From contig BAAFSQ010000032.1 in NCBI GenBank assembly GCA_054661495.1, positions 1 to 59,595 on the forward strand: a stretch of 59,595 bases of DNA, written 5' to 3'. The translations under genes and the position numbers were made by a program. Source of the stretch: Zygophlyctis sp. KS116. Taxonomy: Eukaryota; Chytridiomycota. Below, one piece after another: positions 24,684-39,193 of this stretch (position 1 is the first letter of the stretch; every line of letters starts with the position of its first letter). Under the pieces are notes generated by a model. The model was given only the letters and a program-made list of their open reading frames with translations. It was not told the DNA's origin and did not search any database.

Positions 24684-24852
24684 GATAACAACCAACACAC
24701 AGACCTGATTCTGGACCATAAGTGCAATCAACGGCCGTTTTAGAGTTTGTTACTAGGTGACATGCAACGGGCATAATGAAAATTGCTGATCTTAATTTTT
24801 TAAAATTTTTTAAAAGTTTCTAACGACCAGTATATACTTTTAAAAAGGCAAA

Positions 24853-26397
24853 ATGAAAATTGGTGTTTTAGGCGGTGGAATTTCCGGCTTATCTACCGCT
24901 TATTTTCTTAATAAACAATTTCCTAAAGCCCAGATCCAGATTATAGAATCTTCACATTGGGGTGGATGGATAAAGTCTGTAAAGAGAAAAGATACTATTT
25001 TTGAGACTGGTCCGAGAACGCTAAGGCCAAGAGGTCTGCCTGGAGCATTTACACTTGATTTGGTGCAGGAGTTAGGTTTAGAAGCTAGGCTTTTAACCGT
25101 GCTCAAGTCTAGTGTTGCTGCGAAAAATAGATTTGTCTATTCTCAATCTCAATTACAGAAATTACCTTCTTCAATTCTAGGACTGATTTTAGAAAATCCA
25201 AAAATCTTACAAGGAATTCCAAAGGAAATTTTTTTGGAATTTTTTAACAGGAATCCAAGAAAAATTTGCGTGAAAGATGAATCTATTCAGACTTTTTTAG
25301 AAAGAAGATACGGACAGTAACTCTTTTTATATTTAAATATAGAAAAACTGCAAATTTAGCTTCTGCTATCATACATGGAATATATGCAGGAGATACTAAT
25401 GAGTTGTCGATTAAATCAACTCTTGGGGTTTTATCACAACTAGAAGATAAGTATGGGTCAGTAGGCCAGGGGGTTTTAAAGTCTATATTTAGCAGGGAAA
25501 AAGATGCAGAGAATGATTATTATAAAAAAGATTCACAGTTTGTAAAAGATGTTCAATCAAGGGCTTCTATCTACTCTTTTAAAGATGGGCTTCAAGAGCT
25601 TCCAGACAAAATGTTGGCTAATTTGGTTGAATCTTCAAATGTAAAGTTGATTCAAGATAAGTGTACTGATATAGTTTTTGAAGTGGATAATAGGCCTACG
25701 GTATTATTCTAAATAATACTCATTCAAGGTTATTACAGAAACAGGTCAGATTCAAGTAGATCATGTTATATCCGCACTACCTGCACATGTTCTTTCTGAT
25801 CTATTGTCAAAAGAGTTTCAGGAAATATCAAATATGTTGAAGACTATCCCTTCTGTTACAGTAGGAGTTGTAAATTTGGCATATCCCAGTTTTGTAAAGT
25901 TGCCGGTTTCTGGGTTTGGATATCTTATTCCAAAGTCAGAAAATAATAACGAGTCTATTTTAGGAACTATTTTTGATTCAGATGCAATGCCCTTTCAGTC
26001 GAAAATGCCCATGACCAGGCTAACTGTAATGATGGGTGGTTATCGTTTTAATTCTCTGTTTGGGGATCCTGACAAAGTCTCTCATGATCATTTACGTGAT
26101 GTGGCAATTAATGCGGTGAAGAAGCATCTTAAAATAACTTTTGATCCAATCGATACCCTTGTCAATGTTCATCACAAGTGTATCCCTCAATACACTGTGG
26201 GCCATCAACATAGGATGTCTATTCTTCATCACCTTTTGTCTGTTAATCACAAGGTAAGAAATCGACTCACTCTTGTTGGCGCTTCATATACCGGGGTTTC
26301 TGTAAACGACTGTGCATTTGAATCATTTAAATCGATTCAGAGATTTTCAAAGAATGGATTTAATAATGTTACAGGTCTAGAAAAATTCTTACATTGA
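24853..26397 (+). CDS. HEM14: Protoporphyrinogen oxidase
   Basis: A 496-aa FAD enzyme that oxidises protoporphyrinogen IX to protoporphyrin IX, the step before iron insertion in heme synthesis, normally on the inner mitochondrial membrane. Exons are 24853-25316, 25343-25700 and 25729-26397. The Rossmann motif GGGISGLSTAYFL starts at about residue 7, followed by ESSHWGGWIKS and FETGPRTLR. The middle has YSFKDGLQELPDKM. The C-terminal FAD element is less canonical: LTLVGASYTGVSVNDCAFES where the family has an ANYxGVxVxDC-like motif. Length matches Hem14. The organism therefore probably makes heme. Confidence 0.93.
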
Positions 26398-26561
26398 TTT
26401 ATTCGTAATACTGTATTAGATCATTTTTGGTTAAGTGAAAAATACAATAGTCAAATCAATTCTGCATGGCTTGATATTATAAAGTACATCATTCTCTCAC
26501 TTTATTAAAATTATTAAACTGAGATCAAATCCTATGATTGGAATTATTGGCTTAATCGTAG

Positions 26562-28443
26562 CTAGGGAACGCTTTTGAGATCATCATCAAAACTGCTTGA
26601 TGTTTTCCAGTATTTTACAACTCTTGGAAGTTTCAGGCAGCTATTTGGTAATTCCGTTTGTTCAGTTTTATGTTTAATAAAAGTAGGCCATAGGGAAGCT
26701 GAAAGTACCCCAAGCTTTGGCTTTCCTTTATCATTTTCAATATTTAAACACAATTGATTGAAGCTGTTTGGAATGCTTTTCAGTGCATCATCAAATCGTG
26801 CTTTTGAAGTTTCTCTAGAAGATCCGAAGTCTTCAGCACTTCTTATATTAATATGCTCCCAAACTTTTGGCTGGGCTATTTCTGATAAATTGGGTACAGA
26901 ATAAGTGGATATAGAAGTTCCAGAATCGCTTGAAAACTGTAAAATTGATGGATCTTCTTCTAGAAAAGTAGTAAATTCCTTATCCTTTTCAGCCTTTGAC
27001 ATACTTTTCTGCTTGATGAAGGTTCTCGATGCATTTAAATCGAAAGTTTTCTGTATCAGAGAATCGGTTCTGGCCAATGATTTTTGCAGGAAATTGGATT
27101 CTAATCCAAGTCTATCATCAGCCATGACCGCCAAAGATTTCAAGAGATCCATCTCTTCCATAGACAGCTCTGCATTTCTTGAGCTATCTTGCCTGTTCAT
27201 CTTTGGCTTTTCTTCGTCTTCAATCTCTTTTGCTAGAGAATGCAGGATATCCCCCATGCTTGAATATTCGCCTGGAACGATTTGAATCTCGTGAAATGTT
27301 GGCCGTCTGCTTTTATTGAGTTGAGCTTGCGCCAATCTCAACGCGTTTGCTTTTGACATATCTTCGACTTCTGATTTCAAAGAAGAAATGTTCTGCCCTT
27401 TCATTGGAGTGACAATAAAAGAGTTTCGCTTCCCTTGAACCAATGTTTGTCGATTGGCAGAAGCATTAAGATCTTCAGTAATATTAACTTTTTCAATGTT
27501 TTCTTCAGTTTGATTTAAATGCGGTTTGATTTGATTATTTATTGCGTGAGAATCAACCTTGAATCCAATTGGCACGCCCATTGCATAATTTGCTTCTCCA
27601 GACATATATAAAGCTATCCTCTGACGATTCTTGACGGCGTTGGTATGAAGCTGTTTGATATATTCTTTTCTCTTGTCAATATTATGTGAATTATACTCGT
27701 TCGGCTAGATTTTAGGAAAAATCACAATTCACACCTTGCTTGACTCAATATCCTCAATCGGATGGGAGTACTTTTTTTGAAACTCGGAGAATGCATTCCA
27801 AGTTTTAAATATTTTGGTGACAGCATCTGATTCCTCTATTGACCTTTTACTTTTCCTGGCTTTTGATTGTGATACAACCTTGGAGATTTCAATCACAGCT
27901 GAATCGATTGAATTAATTTGTGGTTCAGTATGCTCTTGAATTTCTGGAACTGCTGGAATCGTTTCCAATACGCTGCTTTCCTGGTTAAGTTGGTATAAAG
28001 ATGGTAGATCACATAGGATATTACTGCCTTTTAAAGACTGATGCCCAGAAAGTATTCTACTGCCTCTTAGCGACTTTAATGAGTCCCAGGTTTCTCGATC
28101 AGTTGTGGTGGCCCATGTATCAGTTGATTTAGCTCTATTAAGATCATGATCAGGAACTATCGGTTTGTCCTTCTTTAATTTAGAGGCCTTTGGCTTCTTC
28201 TTTGCTTTCCCCTTGCAAATTATTTAATATCAGAATTACCTCTAGTTTTCTTTCCCATTTCTCACTTTCATAAGCAATCTTTTGCCTTTGCTTTGAAACG
28301 ATGGACTTTAAAAGAAGCAATCGGCTCCGTTTAAGTTCCTGTTCCTTCATCTCAATGTACCTAAATAGGCTTTCAGCTCTCAAACCTTTTTTATAAGATT
28401 CTGATTCCTTCAGATCATTTTTTTTAACTTGATTTGCCTTCAT
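26562..28443 (-). CDS. Unknown 607-aa protein, charged and low-complexity
   Basis: Three exons, 28443-28240, 28211-27735 and 27704-26562, in continuous frame give 607 residues. No domain was recognised. Residues 1-65 are strongly helical and basic (SLFRYIEMKEQELKRSRLL), then a lysine cluster (KAKKKPKASKLKKDK). The middle is Ser/Thr-rich with a stretch KEYIKQLHTNAVKNRQRIA. The C-terminal third has ASRTFIKQKSMSKAEKDKEF and many acidic residues. An upstream open frame reaches 28494 but has no ATG. The ATG at 28443 is 47 bases after the glutathione reductase stop on the same strand. It could be a cytoskeletal or ciliary scaffold; this is a guess from composition only. Confidence 0.6.
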
Positions 28444-28490
28444 AATTGACGTAATCGGACACGAGTAACCACTCAATGAAACGGAGATTT

Positions 28491-30778
<2,288 letters not shown>

Positions 30779-30798
<20 letters not shown>

Positions 30799-31246
30799 AG
30801 AATGTTATGATTGCTGGTACGATTTGGAAAATAGCTCCAGAATTTTTAGCAAAATTGGAAGCCTCTGGAGTCTTGGAAATAGATGTTGGACCAGATTGTG
30901 TTGGAGTTTTAATCGCTGTTGCAGTTGATGGAAATTGTCTAGCAGCATCACAATAACTGCTTTGTGATTGTTTTGCACTACTTGCAACTGGATCTCCTGG
31001 ACAGAAAATGGAATAACAGCCTACAACTGAAGTAGCTTTTGAACAAAGACAAGAGAAGTATGCTGCTTGATCATTTTGTAAAGAAGCACAAGCACTGGCA
31101 ATGTCAACTGGCCCAACTTGTCCGCTTGGATCAGTTAGACTATCTCTGATACAAGCAGAAAATGCAGGCATATTGTTTCCAATGGAACAACTAGGTGCTT
31201 GAGCATAGACTGAAGCTAAGAGAATGGAGACGAAAAATAGTTGCAT
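30779..31246 (-). CDS. CFEM-like secreted protein with GPI-type tail
   Basis: An intronless 155-aa protein. The signal peptide (MQLFFVSILLASVYAQA) is followed by eight cysteines in the order PSC, AC, SAC, CLC, GC, FC, YC. The second half, CxC-x8-C-x4-C-x16-C, matches the CFEM domain of fungal heme- or iron-binding and adhesion proteins. The gap between cysteines 2 and 3 is 20 residues, longer than in the standard pattern. A Ser/Thr-rich segment follows and the protein ends in a hydrophobic tail (IVPAIITFFIGLMI) typical of GPI anchoring. The aspartate that usually precedes the CxC pair is seen in QND. The upstream open frame to 31315 has no ATG. Confidence 0.72.
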
Positions 31247-31433
31247 TACGTATATCAAAGCACGTGGAGTAAACAAACAATTCTTAATATAGTTTTGAAG
31301 ATCAATCAGATTCAAAGGAGGGTTTTTAATTTAAGTTATCCATACTTCTAAAAATAAAAACTTGGTGTTTATTTTTAGTATAAATTACCCATAAGATCAT
31401 CCAAACCACATAAATTAAAATTCATCAGTAGGA

Positions 31434-33014
31434 ATGCATCGATCATTAGCCATAAGCATTAGCTTTCTTTCAGTCTTGATATTACTCATGTATAAATATA
31501 GAGAATGGAAAGAAAAACAGCATGAATTGTTATCATCCAACGCAATAAATCTGAATCCTCCTCCATTGGCGGCTTTCCTTGGTAATGATGCTGCAGATGA
31601 TCAAGTCCATTTTAGTTCATGGTGGATCTCAAACTATACTTTTCTCATTTACTTTTTAGTTCCATCTTCTATAATGCTCGGACTATTAAACATTTTGTTA
31701 TTTGTCATATCTAAAACTACTCAACCTGCTGTGATTATCTTGCATTGGCTGCTAACATTGACTATATTTAGGTTGAACAGTTGGATATTTACTCGAGGCC
31801 TTGGATGGGTGTATCCCAATCTTTACGTAAGTTCAACATTCTAAAAAACAGTTTCCAATGAGTGATCTAGAAAAGAGTATTGGGTATGGACCATTAATAG
31901 TAGGTCATCTCTTGATATCTTGTCTGGTACATAAAAAGGTTTTATTTTTACAAATCTCTTTTATTATTGCGATACAGTACTTTTCTGAAACTGGGGCATT
32001 CTGGTGGATATCGGCGAGTATTATATCGTCATTAGTAGTTGGATGTATTTTGCTCTTAACTTTAAATCATGATTATTTTCCTGTTGCTAAAGAGGAGGAG
32101 GATGCTTCTAAAAATTCCAAAACACAAAGGTTAAATAACTTGGCCAGGAATATTATGTTTGCATCATTGGTTAATATGGTGTCTAATAGTGTGTATATCT
32201 TCAGTCAATCCACCCCTCAAAATTCAGTCTCTCACTTGATTCCGTCAACATCATTAAGTTTTATCATTCTAAGCAATCCCAGGAGCATTGATTTAATCTC
32301 TGAAACTGTAAAAACTTTAATCGAAAGTATTGAAACTATTGAAAAAGACACTAAATCAATTAATCCATTTCAAATTCTAATTTATACTTCAGATGAAAAT
32401 CATAAAAAAGCTAACACTATAAAAGATTCACATCTCTTTTGGCTTGTTAAGCCAGGTCCTGTAGGTAGAAAATTCCACAGACAGCATTTATTAAGTGCTT
32501 TGAATGCGGCTTCAGCAAATAATTCAGCTGGTATTTCAAATAGTTTGTCTGAAAAGTATGAATGGAGCCCGAATTCAATATACTTTGCAATTTGGGAAGA
32601 CGATTTCCCGCTTTGTGATAATATCTCATTGATGAAATTCTTAAAGGTTGCTTGGAAGACTCATCACTGTGGATTTCAAGTTGCCACGGGTGGATCTGGG
32701 CTTATCTTTCCTAGGGTGTTACTCACATCTTTAATAACTGCGCTGGAAACTAGAACAGCTGATCCAGTAGACGTTGTAATGCAGAAATGTATTCAGGGAA
32801 TTTATTGCGACGTTTGTGTTTTTAGTTCCTATTTTAAGCCCATGATAGTACCTAGTATGATCATTGCCAAACACACGGGATGGAATGCTAGTATTTTAGC
32901 GCATAAATTTCCTAAAGGTAATAAAAAGGAGTACTTATTCTATTAGATCGTTGGAATTGCGGGTGGAGGAGTCCATTTACACGTTTGGAGGAAGCTGGAG
33001 TTATCATGGTATAA
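31434..33014 (+). CDS. Multi-pass membrane glycosyltransferase, PGAP4-like
   Basis: Three exons, 31434-31826, 31852-32917 and 32947-33014, encode 508 aa. An N-terminal anchor is followed by several more hydrophobic segments in the first ~200 residues, then a soluble part with LSFIILSNPRSID. An acidic motif IYFAIWEDDFPLC lies near 32590, followed by FQVATGGSGLIFPRVLL, VPSMIIAKHTGWNAS and DRWNCGWRSPF. The mixture of inserted helices and an EDD-type motif recalls PGAP4 (TMEM246), a Golgi transferase that modifies GPI anchors, and related uncharacterised fungal proteins. Two GPI-type proteins are encoded in this window, including the neighbour at 30779. The family call rests on pattern memory and is moderate. 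Confidence 0.6.
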
Positions 33015-33221
33015 GCTAAAACACACGGCACCTAAGTAAAAATTGCATGGCATCGAATTCTTGGGCCCCTTGATGGTAAGAAAGTCCATTTGCATCAGAA
33101 TCAATTGAATATCCAGTACACGATTAAAACTTTAAGGGTTTTTTATGAATAAGAATATCAAGCTTAACATGCAAGATAAAGAAGATAAATTTAATCGAAT
33201 GAATTCATATTTTTTAAGTAA

Positions 33222-35126
33222 CTAAAACTCGGTTGCATTTTTCATTTCTGATCTACCGGTTTCCATTATATGAATTGTCTTTTCTATTATTTCCTGGCTC
33301 AATGCAGATTCTGCGTCTAAGGCTAGAGCAAGAGCAAGACGAACCGTATTGCTGATTTGTCTTCCATTCAACTCGTGTCCGGCAAGTTTGTTCCAGTCCA
33401 GGGCTCCAACTCCAATGGAAGGAGAAATACGATTAATCAGGGTTTTCCACACCTGGGCTCTAGCTGCATGATCCAGCGATTCATATTTTAAAGCTACAGT
33501 CACACGACTTTCAAAAGCTGGATCGAATTCACGCACTCGATTTGTAGTTAAAAACAATATTCCTGGATGATATTCTACCAACCTAAGCAGGACACATACC
33601 ATGGCATTTCTTACAAAGTCACTTATTTGACGCTTCTCTAGAAACACATCCGCTTCGTCAATTAGAGCCAAGGCGTTCCATCCTTCACAGAGTGATAAAA
33701 CATCTCTTAAGCGATTTTCAACAGCTTCAGGAACTGTCCCCAGCTCTCCCATGCTCACGTAATAAAGCGGACGGTGCAATACCTCTGCAATCGCCTCTGC
33801 CGTAAGAGTTTTCCCCACTCCAGGTGGACCATGCAGTAAGAATATAGATCCAGAGCTTTTCCCTGCAATAATATCTTGAACATGACCAGCGGAATGTTCC
33901 TGCCCACCGCCACCAAAACGCACCAATGCTTTAATTAACTGTTTCCGGCCTGAATCAAGTACTAATTGATCAAATGCATTATCGTTAAATTTGATATCCT
34001 TGAGACTTGATACAAGCACATGGCCCCACCCTTTTAATGTAAAACTAAATCCAACTACAGCAGGCCAAGTAATGTCTACCATGCCTTGAGGAACTTTTTC
34101 AAACAATATCAAACCATCAAATGCCGTATTTTTGTCTTTGATACCGCCAACAACAGCGCGACGATATCTGCCCACTAAATTTATCATTGCATTCGAAGGT
34201 TCATCCATTCCATTTGTCGGATAGTGACCTAAAGTACTCCCGCGAGATACATCTACAACTAAGCGACCACCACTATTAGCAAGAGATCCTGACATGGATC
34301 GTATTTTATTGGTTGATCCATCATGTAAGAAAAATGATCCTGCATCGTATGCAACAAAACAATATCCCTTTTCCAAATCAACAGTTTTCTTATAATATTC
34401 ACCGCAATTTCTAAAAATCTCTAATTGACACTTAGAAGCCGGATAATATGGCAATTCTGTTATTGATCTAGATCTAGTACCCATCCAACCTGAAAATACC
34501 TCTTCAAAATTTACCAATGCAAAATGTCTTGCAACTGTACAAAGAAATTCCAACTTTAAATGAAAACTTTTCTCCAAACCGATAAGTGATCGTCGTTCTT
34601 GGTAAAAACATTCAACGACACGAAATCCTGACTGTACTCCGCAGCTAGTCATACCTGCGACAACACAACCCGGTAAAAACAATTCCTGTAATGAGTCAAA
34701 CGTTACAATATTTTGAGAAATATTTTCATGAGATTCACTTATATCATTCTTAAATATCCTTTGAATTGCCAAAATCAAATCTCTCAATCCTAGAATAATA
34801 ATCTTCTCGTCCGGACGAGTAACTTGAAATCCAAACCCACTGACGTATTGCAGAACAAACGTTTGGATATACTTTTGATAATAAGGATCTTCTGATCCTA
34901 TTCCTTCATTGTATAGATCAACATAATGCAAAAGAGATCTAAAACGTCCCAATACATTGTAAAGGAGAGATACTGGAACCCCTTTTACTCCAGGATTCGA
35001 GGTGAAGTTTCGGACAATCGATTTTAAAGATATTCCTGGAGAATATGAATCATTTGGAGGTTCTGGGAAGCTGAATAATGCTGATGGATCTTCTAGGGAG
35101 TCAGTTGTAAAATATGAAGATGACAT
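33222..35126 (-). CDS. AAA ATPase with long N-terminal domain, intronless
   Basis: A single uninterrupted frame of 634 aa. The C-terminal ~270 residues are a classic AAA domain: Walker A HGPPGVGKTLTAEAIAE, Walker B ALALIDEADVFLEKR, sensor 1 and arginine region ILFLTTNRVREFDPAFESRV. The N-terminal 350 residues contain YYPASKCQLEIFRNCGEYY and VSRGSTLGHYPTNGMDE and no domain I can name. Large families of fungal AAA proteins of unknown role share this plan (central uncharacterised domain plus one AAA domain). It is the longest intronless gene here and appears richer in G+C and CG dinucleotides than its neighbours, so horizontal or retro origin is possible. Confidence 0.82.
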   Translation of the reverse strand: MSSSYFTTDSLEDPSALFSFPEPPNDSYSPGISLKSIVRNFTSNPGVKGVPVSLLYNVLGRFRSLLHYVDLYNEGIGSEDPYYQKYIQTFVLQYVSGFGFQVTRPDEKIIILGLRDLILAIQRIFKNDISESHENISQNIVTFDSLQELFLPGCVVAGMTSCGVQSGFRVVECFYQERRSLIGLEKSFHLKLEFLCTVARHFALVNFEEVFSGWMGTRSRSITELPYYPASKCQLEIFRNCGEYYKKTVDLEKGYCFVAYDAGSFFLHDGSTNKIRSMSGSLANSGGRLVVDVSRGSTLGHYPTNGMDEPSNAMINLVGRYRRAVVGGIKDKNTAFDGLILFEKVPQGMVDITWPAVVGFSFTLKGWGHVLVSSLKDIKFNDNAFDQLVLDSGRKQLIKALVRFGGGGQEHSAGHVQDIIAGKSSGSIFLLHGPPGVGKTLTAEAIAEVLHRPLYYVSMGELGTVPEAVENRLRDVLSLCEGWNALALIDEADVFLEKRQISDFVRNAMVCVLLRLVEYHPGILFLTTNRVREFDPAFESRVTVALKYESLDHAARAQVWKTLINRISPSIGVGALDWNKLAGHELNGRQISNTVRLALALALDAESALSQEIIEKTIHIMETGRSEMKNATEF

Positions 35127-35298
35127 AACACCGAAGTTAACCGGAATTTTATTAATCTATGCGGGGACTAGAAAAGTCTTGAGCAATCTAGCGCAAAAGA
35201 GAATAGGAAATCTAAAGAAATATCAGAGCGTTTGCATCTCTAAACAACTTTAGATAAATCAAGAAGCGGGAATCGTTTTGGCCTAGGAACAAAAAAAC

Positions 35299-37508
35299 AT
35301 GGCTCGTCGAGATACAAACATGATTGAACTAATGCATGGTATCGCAAAGATTGCAGATCCATATAGATGGTTAGAAAGTCCATATGCAGCAGAAACTGTG
35401 GAATTTGTCACCAGACAGAATGAAAAATTCAATAGTTTTATTGGAAATTCTAATATCAAATCCAAGATACAAGAGAAAGTTACAAAATACTATAATTATG
35501 AAAAATTCGGATGTCCGATGAAGCGAGGAGATTACTATTATCACTTTTATAATTCTGGGCTATTGCCGCAAAGTATTTTACAACGGCGACGTGTGTTAAC
35601 GGATGAAGCGGTTACATTCTTTGATCCCAATACACTCTCTGCTGATGGTACAGTCTCATTATCAGTGTACTCTTTTTCCAAATCTGGGAAATATTTTGCT
35701 TCTGGATTATCAGCCTCAGGATCTGATTGGATTGAAATCTCCCTAAAAAACGCGGGTTCTGATATTGTCACAGATGTTGAAGAAAAGCCGCTGAAATGGG
35801 CTAAATTCACTTCAATTTCTTGGACGCATGATGAAAAGGGTTTTTTCTATAACAGATATCCTGCTCCGGTGGTTCAAGATGCTGGAACCGAAACAGATTC
35901 AAATCAATTTGCGCAAATTTACTATCACTATTTGAATACAAATCAAGACAAGGACGCTGTATGCTTTTCAATCCCAGAAAATCCAAATCATATGCCTGCT
36001 GCCTCGGTTTCAGATGATGGTAATTATGTAATCTTTACTGTTTCGGAATCTTGTGATCCGGCAAATAAAGTTTATATTGGGTCTTTAGAGGGATTTAAGG
36101 GCGATTCTAGTTCAATTAAGCTCTTACCGCTCGTAGAGTATATTTCAATTTTTAACACTTAGGAAATTCACGGCTCAATATGAATACTTGACCAATGATG
36201 GTCCCGTATTTTTCTTCAAAACTACAATGTCTGCTCCTAATAAGCGGATTGTCAAAATAGATATCGAACATTTGGATAAAGGATGGGTAGAAGTAGTCCC
36301 AGAGTCAAAGAATGTCATTGATGAATGTACAGTGATTGATAATGATAAGTTGGTTTTGGTATATTTGTCAGACGTCAAGGTGATTCATTTCCAGTATTTT
36401 ATTCATTAGCATGTAATTGAAATTAAATCGCTATATACTGGAGAAGTTGTAGAGCCAAAGGAGCTATATCTACCGTTGGGCTCAATTGTTCAAACCATTT
36501 CTGGTAAAAGAGAACACAAGGAAATATTTTATTCTTTTTCATCTTTTACAACTCCAGGAACAATCCGCAGCTTTGACTTTAGCGTAATGAAGGCATCAGT
36601 ATTTAAGACAACTGTTGTAGATGGATTAAACTCTGATGATTTTGAAACTAGGCAAGTATTCTATGAAAGTAAAGATGGAACCAAAATTCCTATGTATATT
36701 GTATCCAAAAAAGGAGTTACATTAAATGGAAATAATCCTTCATTACTTTACGGATATGGGGGCTTCAATATATCGGTGACTCCCCGATTTTCGGTAACAT
36801 GGCTTGTAAATTAATTCTAAATTTTAACATTCAGACTTTTGTGCAACATTTGGGTGGTGTTTTGGCCGTCGCAAATATTCGAGGAGGGGGTGAGTATGGC
36901 GAAGAATGGTATAAACAAGGGAAACTGAAAAACAAACAAAATGTGTTTGATGATTTCCAAGCAGCTGCAAAATATCTTATTTCAAATGGGTACACGCAAT
37001 CTTCAAAGTTGGGCATTAACGGTGGCTCAAATGGTGGATTACTCGTAGGAGCTTGTATTAATCAGACACCCGAGCTTTTTGGATGTGCAATTGCAGATGT
37101 TGGAGTAATGGATATGCTGCGCTTTCACAAGTTTACAATTGGTCACGCTTGGAAATCAGATTACGGGGACCCAGATGTAAAAGAGGATTTTGAGGTGTTG
37201 TTGAAATATTCTCCGCTTCATAATGTCCAGGCAAATGTTGAATATCCTGCTGTTTTAATAACAACGAGTGATCATGATGATCGGGTTGTCCCATTACATT
37301 CATTAAAGTTCCTTGCCACTCTTCAGCATTCTCTACCAATTAACAAGCGACCAATTCTTGGTCGAATCGAAACAAAGGCTGGGCATGGAGCTGGGAAATC
37401 CACTCAGCAATATGTAATTATCAATTTAATACTAATGTGTAGATTGAAGAAGCTAGCGATAAATTTGCATTCTTGTCGATTACGGTTGGAGCTGAATGGA
37501 ATGAATAA
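35299..37508 (+). CDS. Prolyl oligopeptidase (S9A)
   Basis: A 694-aa cytosolic serine peptidase cutting after proline in short peptides. Exons are 35299-36137, 36163-36379, 36410-36793, 36835-37413 and 37443-37508. The start [26 protein letters not shown] is the expected N-terminus, although shortened. A seven-bladed propeller region follows. The catalytic domain has [32 protein letters not shown], the nucleophile in [14 protein letters not shown], the aspartate in [14 protein letters not shown] and the histidine in KAGHGAGKS. Length matches the family (~710 aa). The third intron is 41 nt, longer than most here. Confidence 0.96.
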
Positions 37509-37556
37509 GTCAATTTAATTATATTAATAGACTTTTTAAAGTGATTTTCCTGTTCT

Positions 37557-38998
37557 TTATGAGCTTCTTTTAATTGGTAGAATTTTAAGTATTTCAGAAG
37601 CAATATGTTGGTCGTTGTACACAGGCTCGAGTGCGTAGGCAAGCATGCTAGATTCAAGAAATGATCTCCGTATAGGATCTCTTGGCATGTAATAATAATC
37701 CAGATTTTCAAATAAATGATGAATGTTGAAAGATTCTTGAATTTCCAATAATGGTTGCTCATAAGGACCAAAGAGAATTTCATTTTTTGTTGGAAAGGGG
37801 AATGGTGGGCGCAGTAGTATGGGGTGAACCATTCCAATATATGCCCCTAATTATTAACCATTATTAAGTATTTACCAGGAGATACGTCTTTGAATGCATG
37901 TGATTCAGATTTTGGGTTACTCTTTTTAAACGTTCCACTGGTCGCAGATACTGTTTTTGTCTGTTTTTTAGTAGAATTATCTTCTATAACGTTTGCAGAG
38001 TATATAACAGTAGTTTGTGTACCGTCATTTGAAGTGGTTGATAATGATTGGTGACTAGAGGCAGCTGATTTTTTCTCTGCTTTAATATCTGCTCCAGTAT
38101 CCTCCAATTCTTGCATAACAGTGATTTTATTTAATAATTTCGACTTATCTTGAAACTTTCTTCTGCGTTCCTCATGTTGGATTGCAGGGACAATAGATGA
38201 TTTGCCAATTCTATTTGACTCTTGTTGTACTAGAGTTTGTCGTCTCTTGATTCTTGAACTAAGAGAAAAAGAAACCCCGTCACCATTCAAATCAAGAGAT
38301 TCTTCATCTACTTGAATTATGGTATTTACAGTAGACTTTCTTAGCGCATCTAAAGCTACCTGACGATCTCTTTTAATCTCTTCTTGCTTTTCGGCAGGTA
38401 TTAATGACTTTCTACGAGTATCATTACTTCCGGTAACAGTGGCGTCTAAATCTAAGCCTTTTTGCAGATCTTCTTTTGCTAATGTATTCAAAACATTTGA
38501 AAGTCTCTTTGATTCTCTTCTAAATTTTGAAATGGTTTCCCTCACTTCTGGTGATATCACCTCGGGTCTAATCGAGAACCGCTTATGTTTTCTTGTATCT
38601 CGATCTATTGTCGTATCAGTGGGCAAACTCTCTGCATTTAACTGATCAAACCGATTTGGTATAATTGACTTATTTCGCCTCTGTATCCTATCACTTTTGA
38701 TTCCTGATGGAGTCCCTGTTTTTATTTGATTTCTTTCTGGTGAGGGGGGAACTTTAGGAACCAATGCCAACTTTAATCTACTTGTCACTTGTTGTTGAAT
38801 AGGAGTAATAGGAGTATACAATCTACTTTCTGCAGAGACCAATCTACTATTCGTTCTGCTTGAACTCTGTCTTATCGGTGTTTTCCTATCAGATCCTACA
38901 CTATTCAAATGTCTACTTCTATCAAAGCGCAAGCTGTCCAGATCCCTAAAAGATGTTTTCCCACTAGGACTTGTTTGTCTTCTACTAGCTGCATCCAT
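37557..38998 (-). CDS. Unknown basic protein, disordered with conserved C-terminus (470 aa)
   Basis: Two exons, 38998-37876 and 37846-37557. The first ~370 residues are rich in S, R, K and T, with motifs such as SDRKTPIRQSSSRTNSR and RRKSLIPAEKQEEIKRDRQ, and look disordered and phosphorylatable. The C-terminal ~95 residues look ordered: HPILLRPPFPFPTKNEILFG, then LFENLDYYYMPRDPIRRSFL. This plan, a long basic tail plus a short conserved end, is frequent in kinetochore, spindle and chromatin proteins, but I cannot assign a family. A sequence resembling a 3' splice site (TTTGTTTAG) precedes the ATG region, so an upstream exon is possible. Confidence 0.6.
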
Positions 38999-39193
38999 TT
39001 CCAAAGTTTCTTCTTCGAGAGAGTCTAAACAAACACAAATAAATGGTATTCAAATTGTTGAACTAATGGCATTGATTAAACAATTTGTAATAGTATATTG
39101 TATATTATTAAAAATAATGTTGGTCATAAAATCATAATTGTCCATGTCCGATTTCATCTTTTAGCAGGTGCAAAGGCCGAGGTTCCTCGTCAA

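Noticed and set aside
33015-33150. Open frame with AWHRILGPLDGKKVHLHQ after the PGAP4-like gene, joined by a possible 28-nt intron
   Set aside because: Joining needs exon 3 of the upstream gene in another frame, which loses DRWNCGWRSPF. The sequence is short and no family is recognised, so no gene was called.
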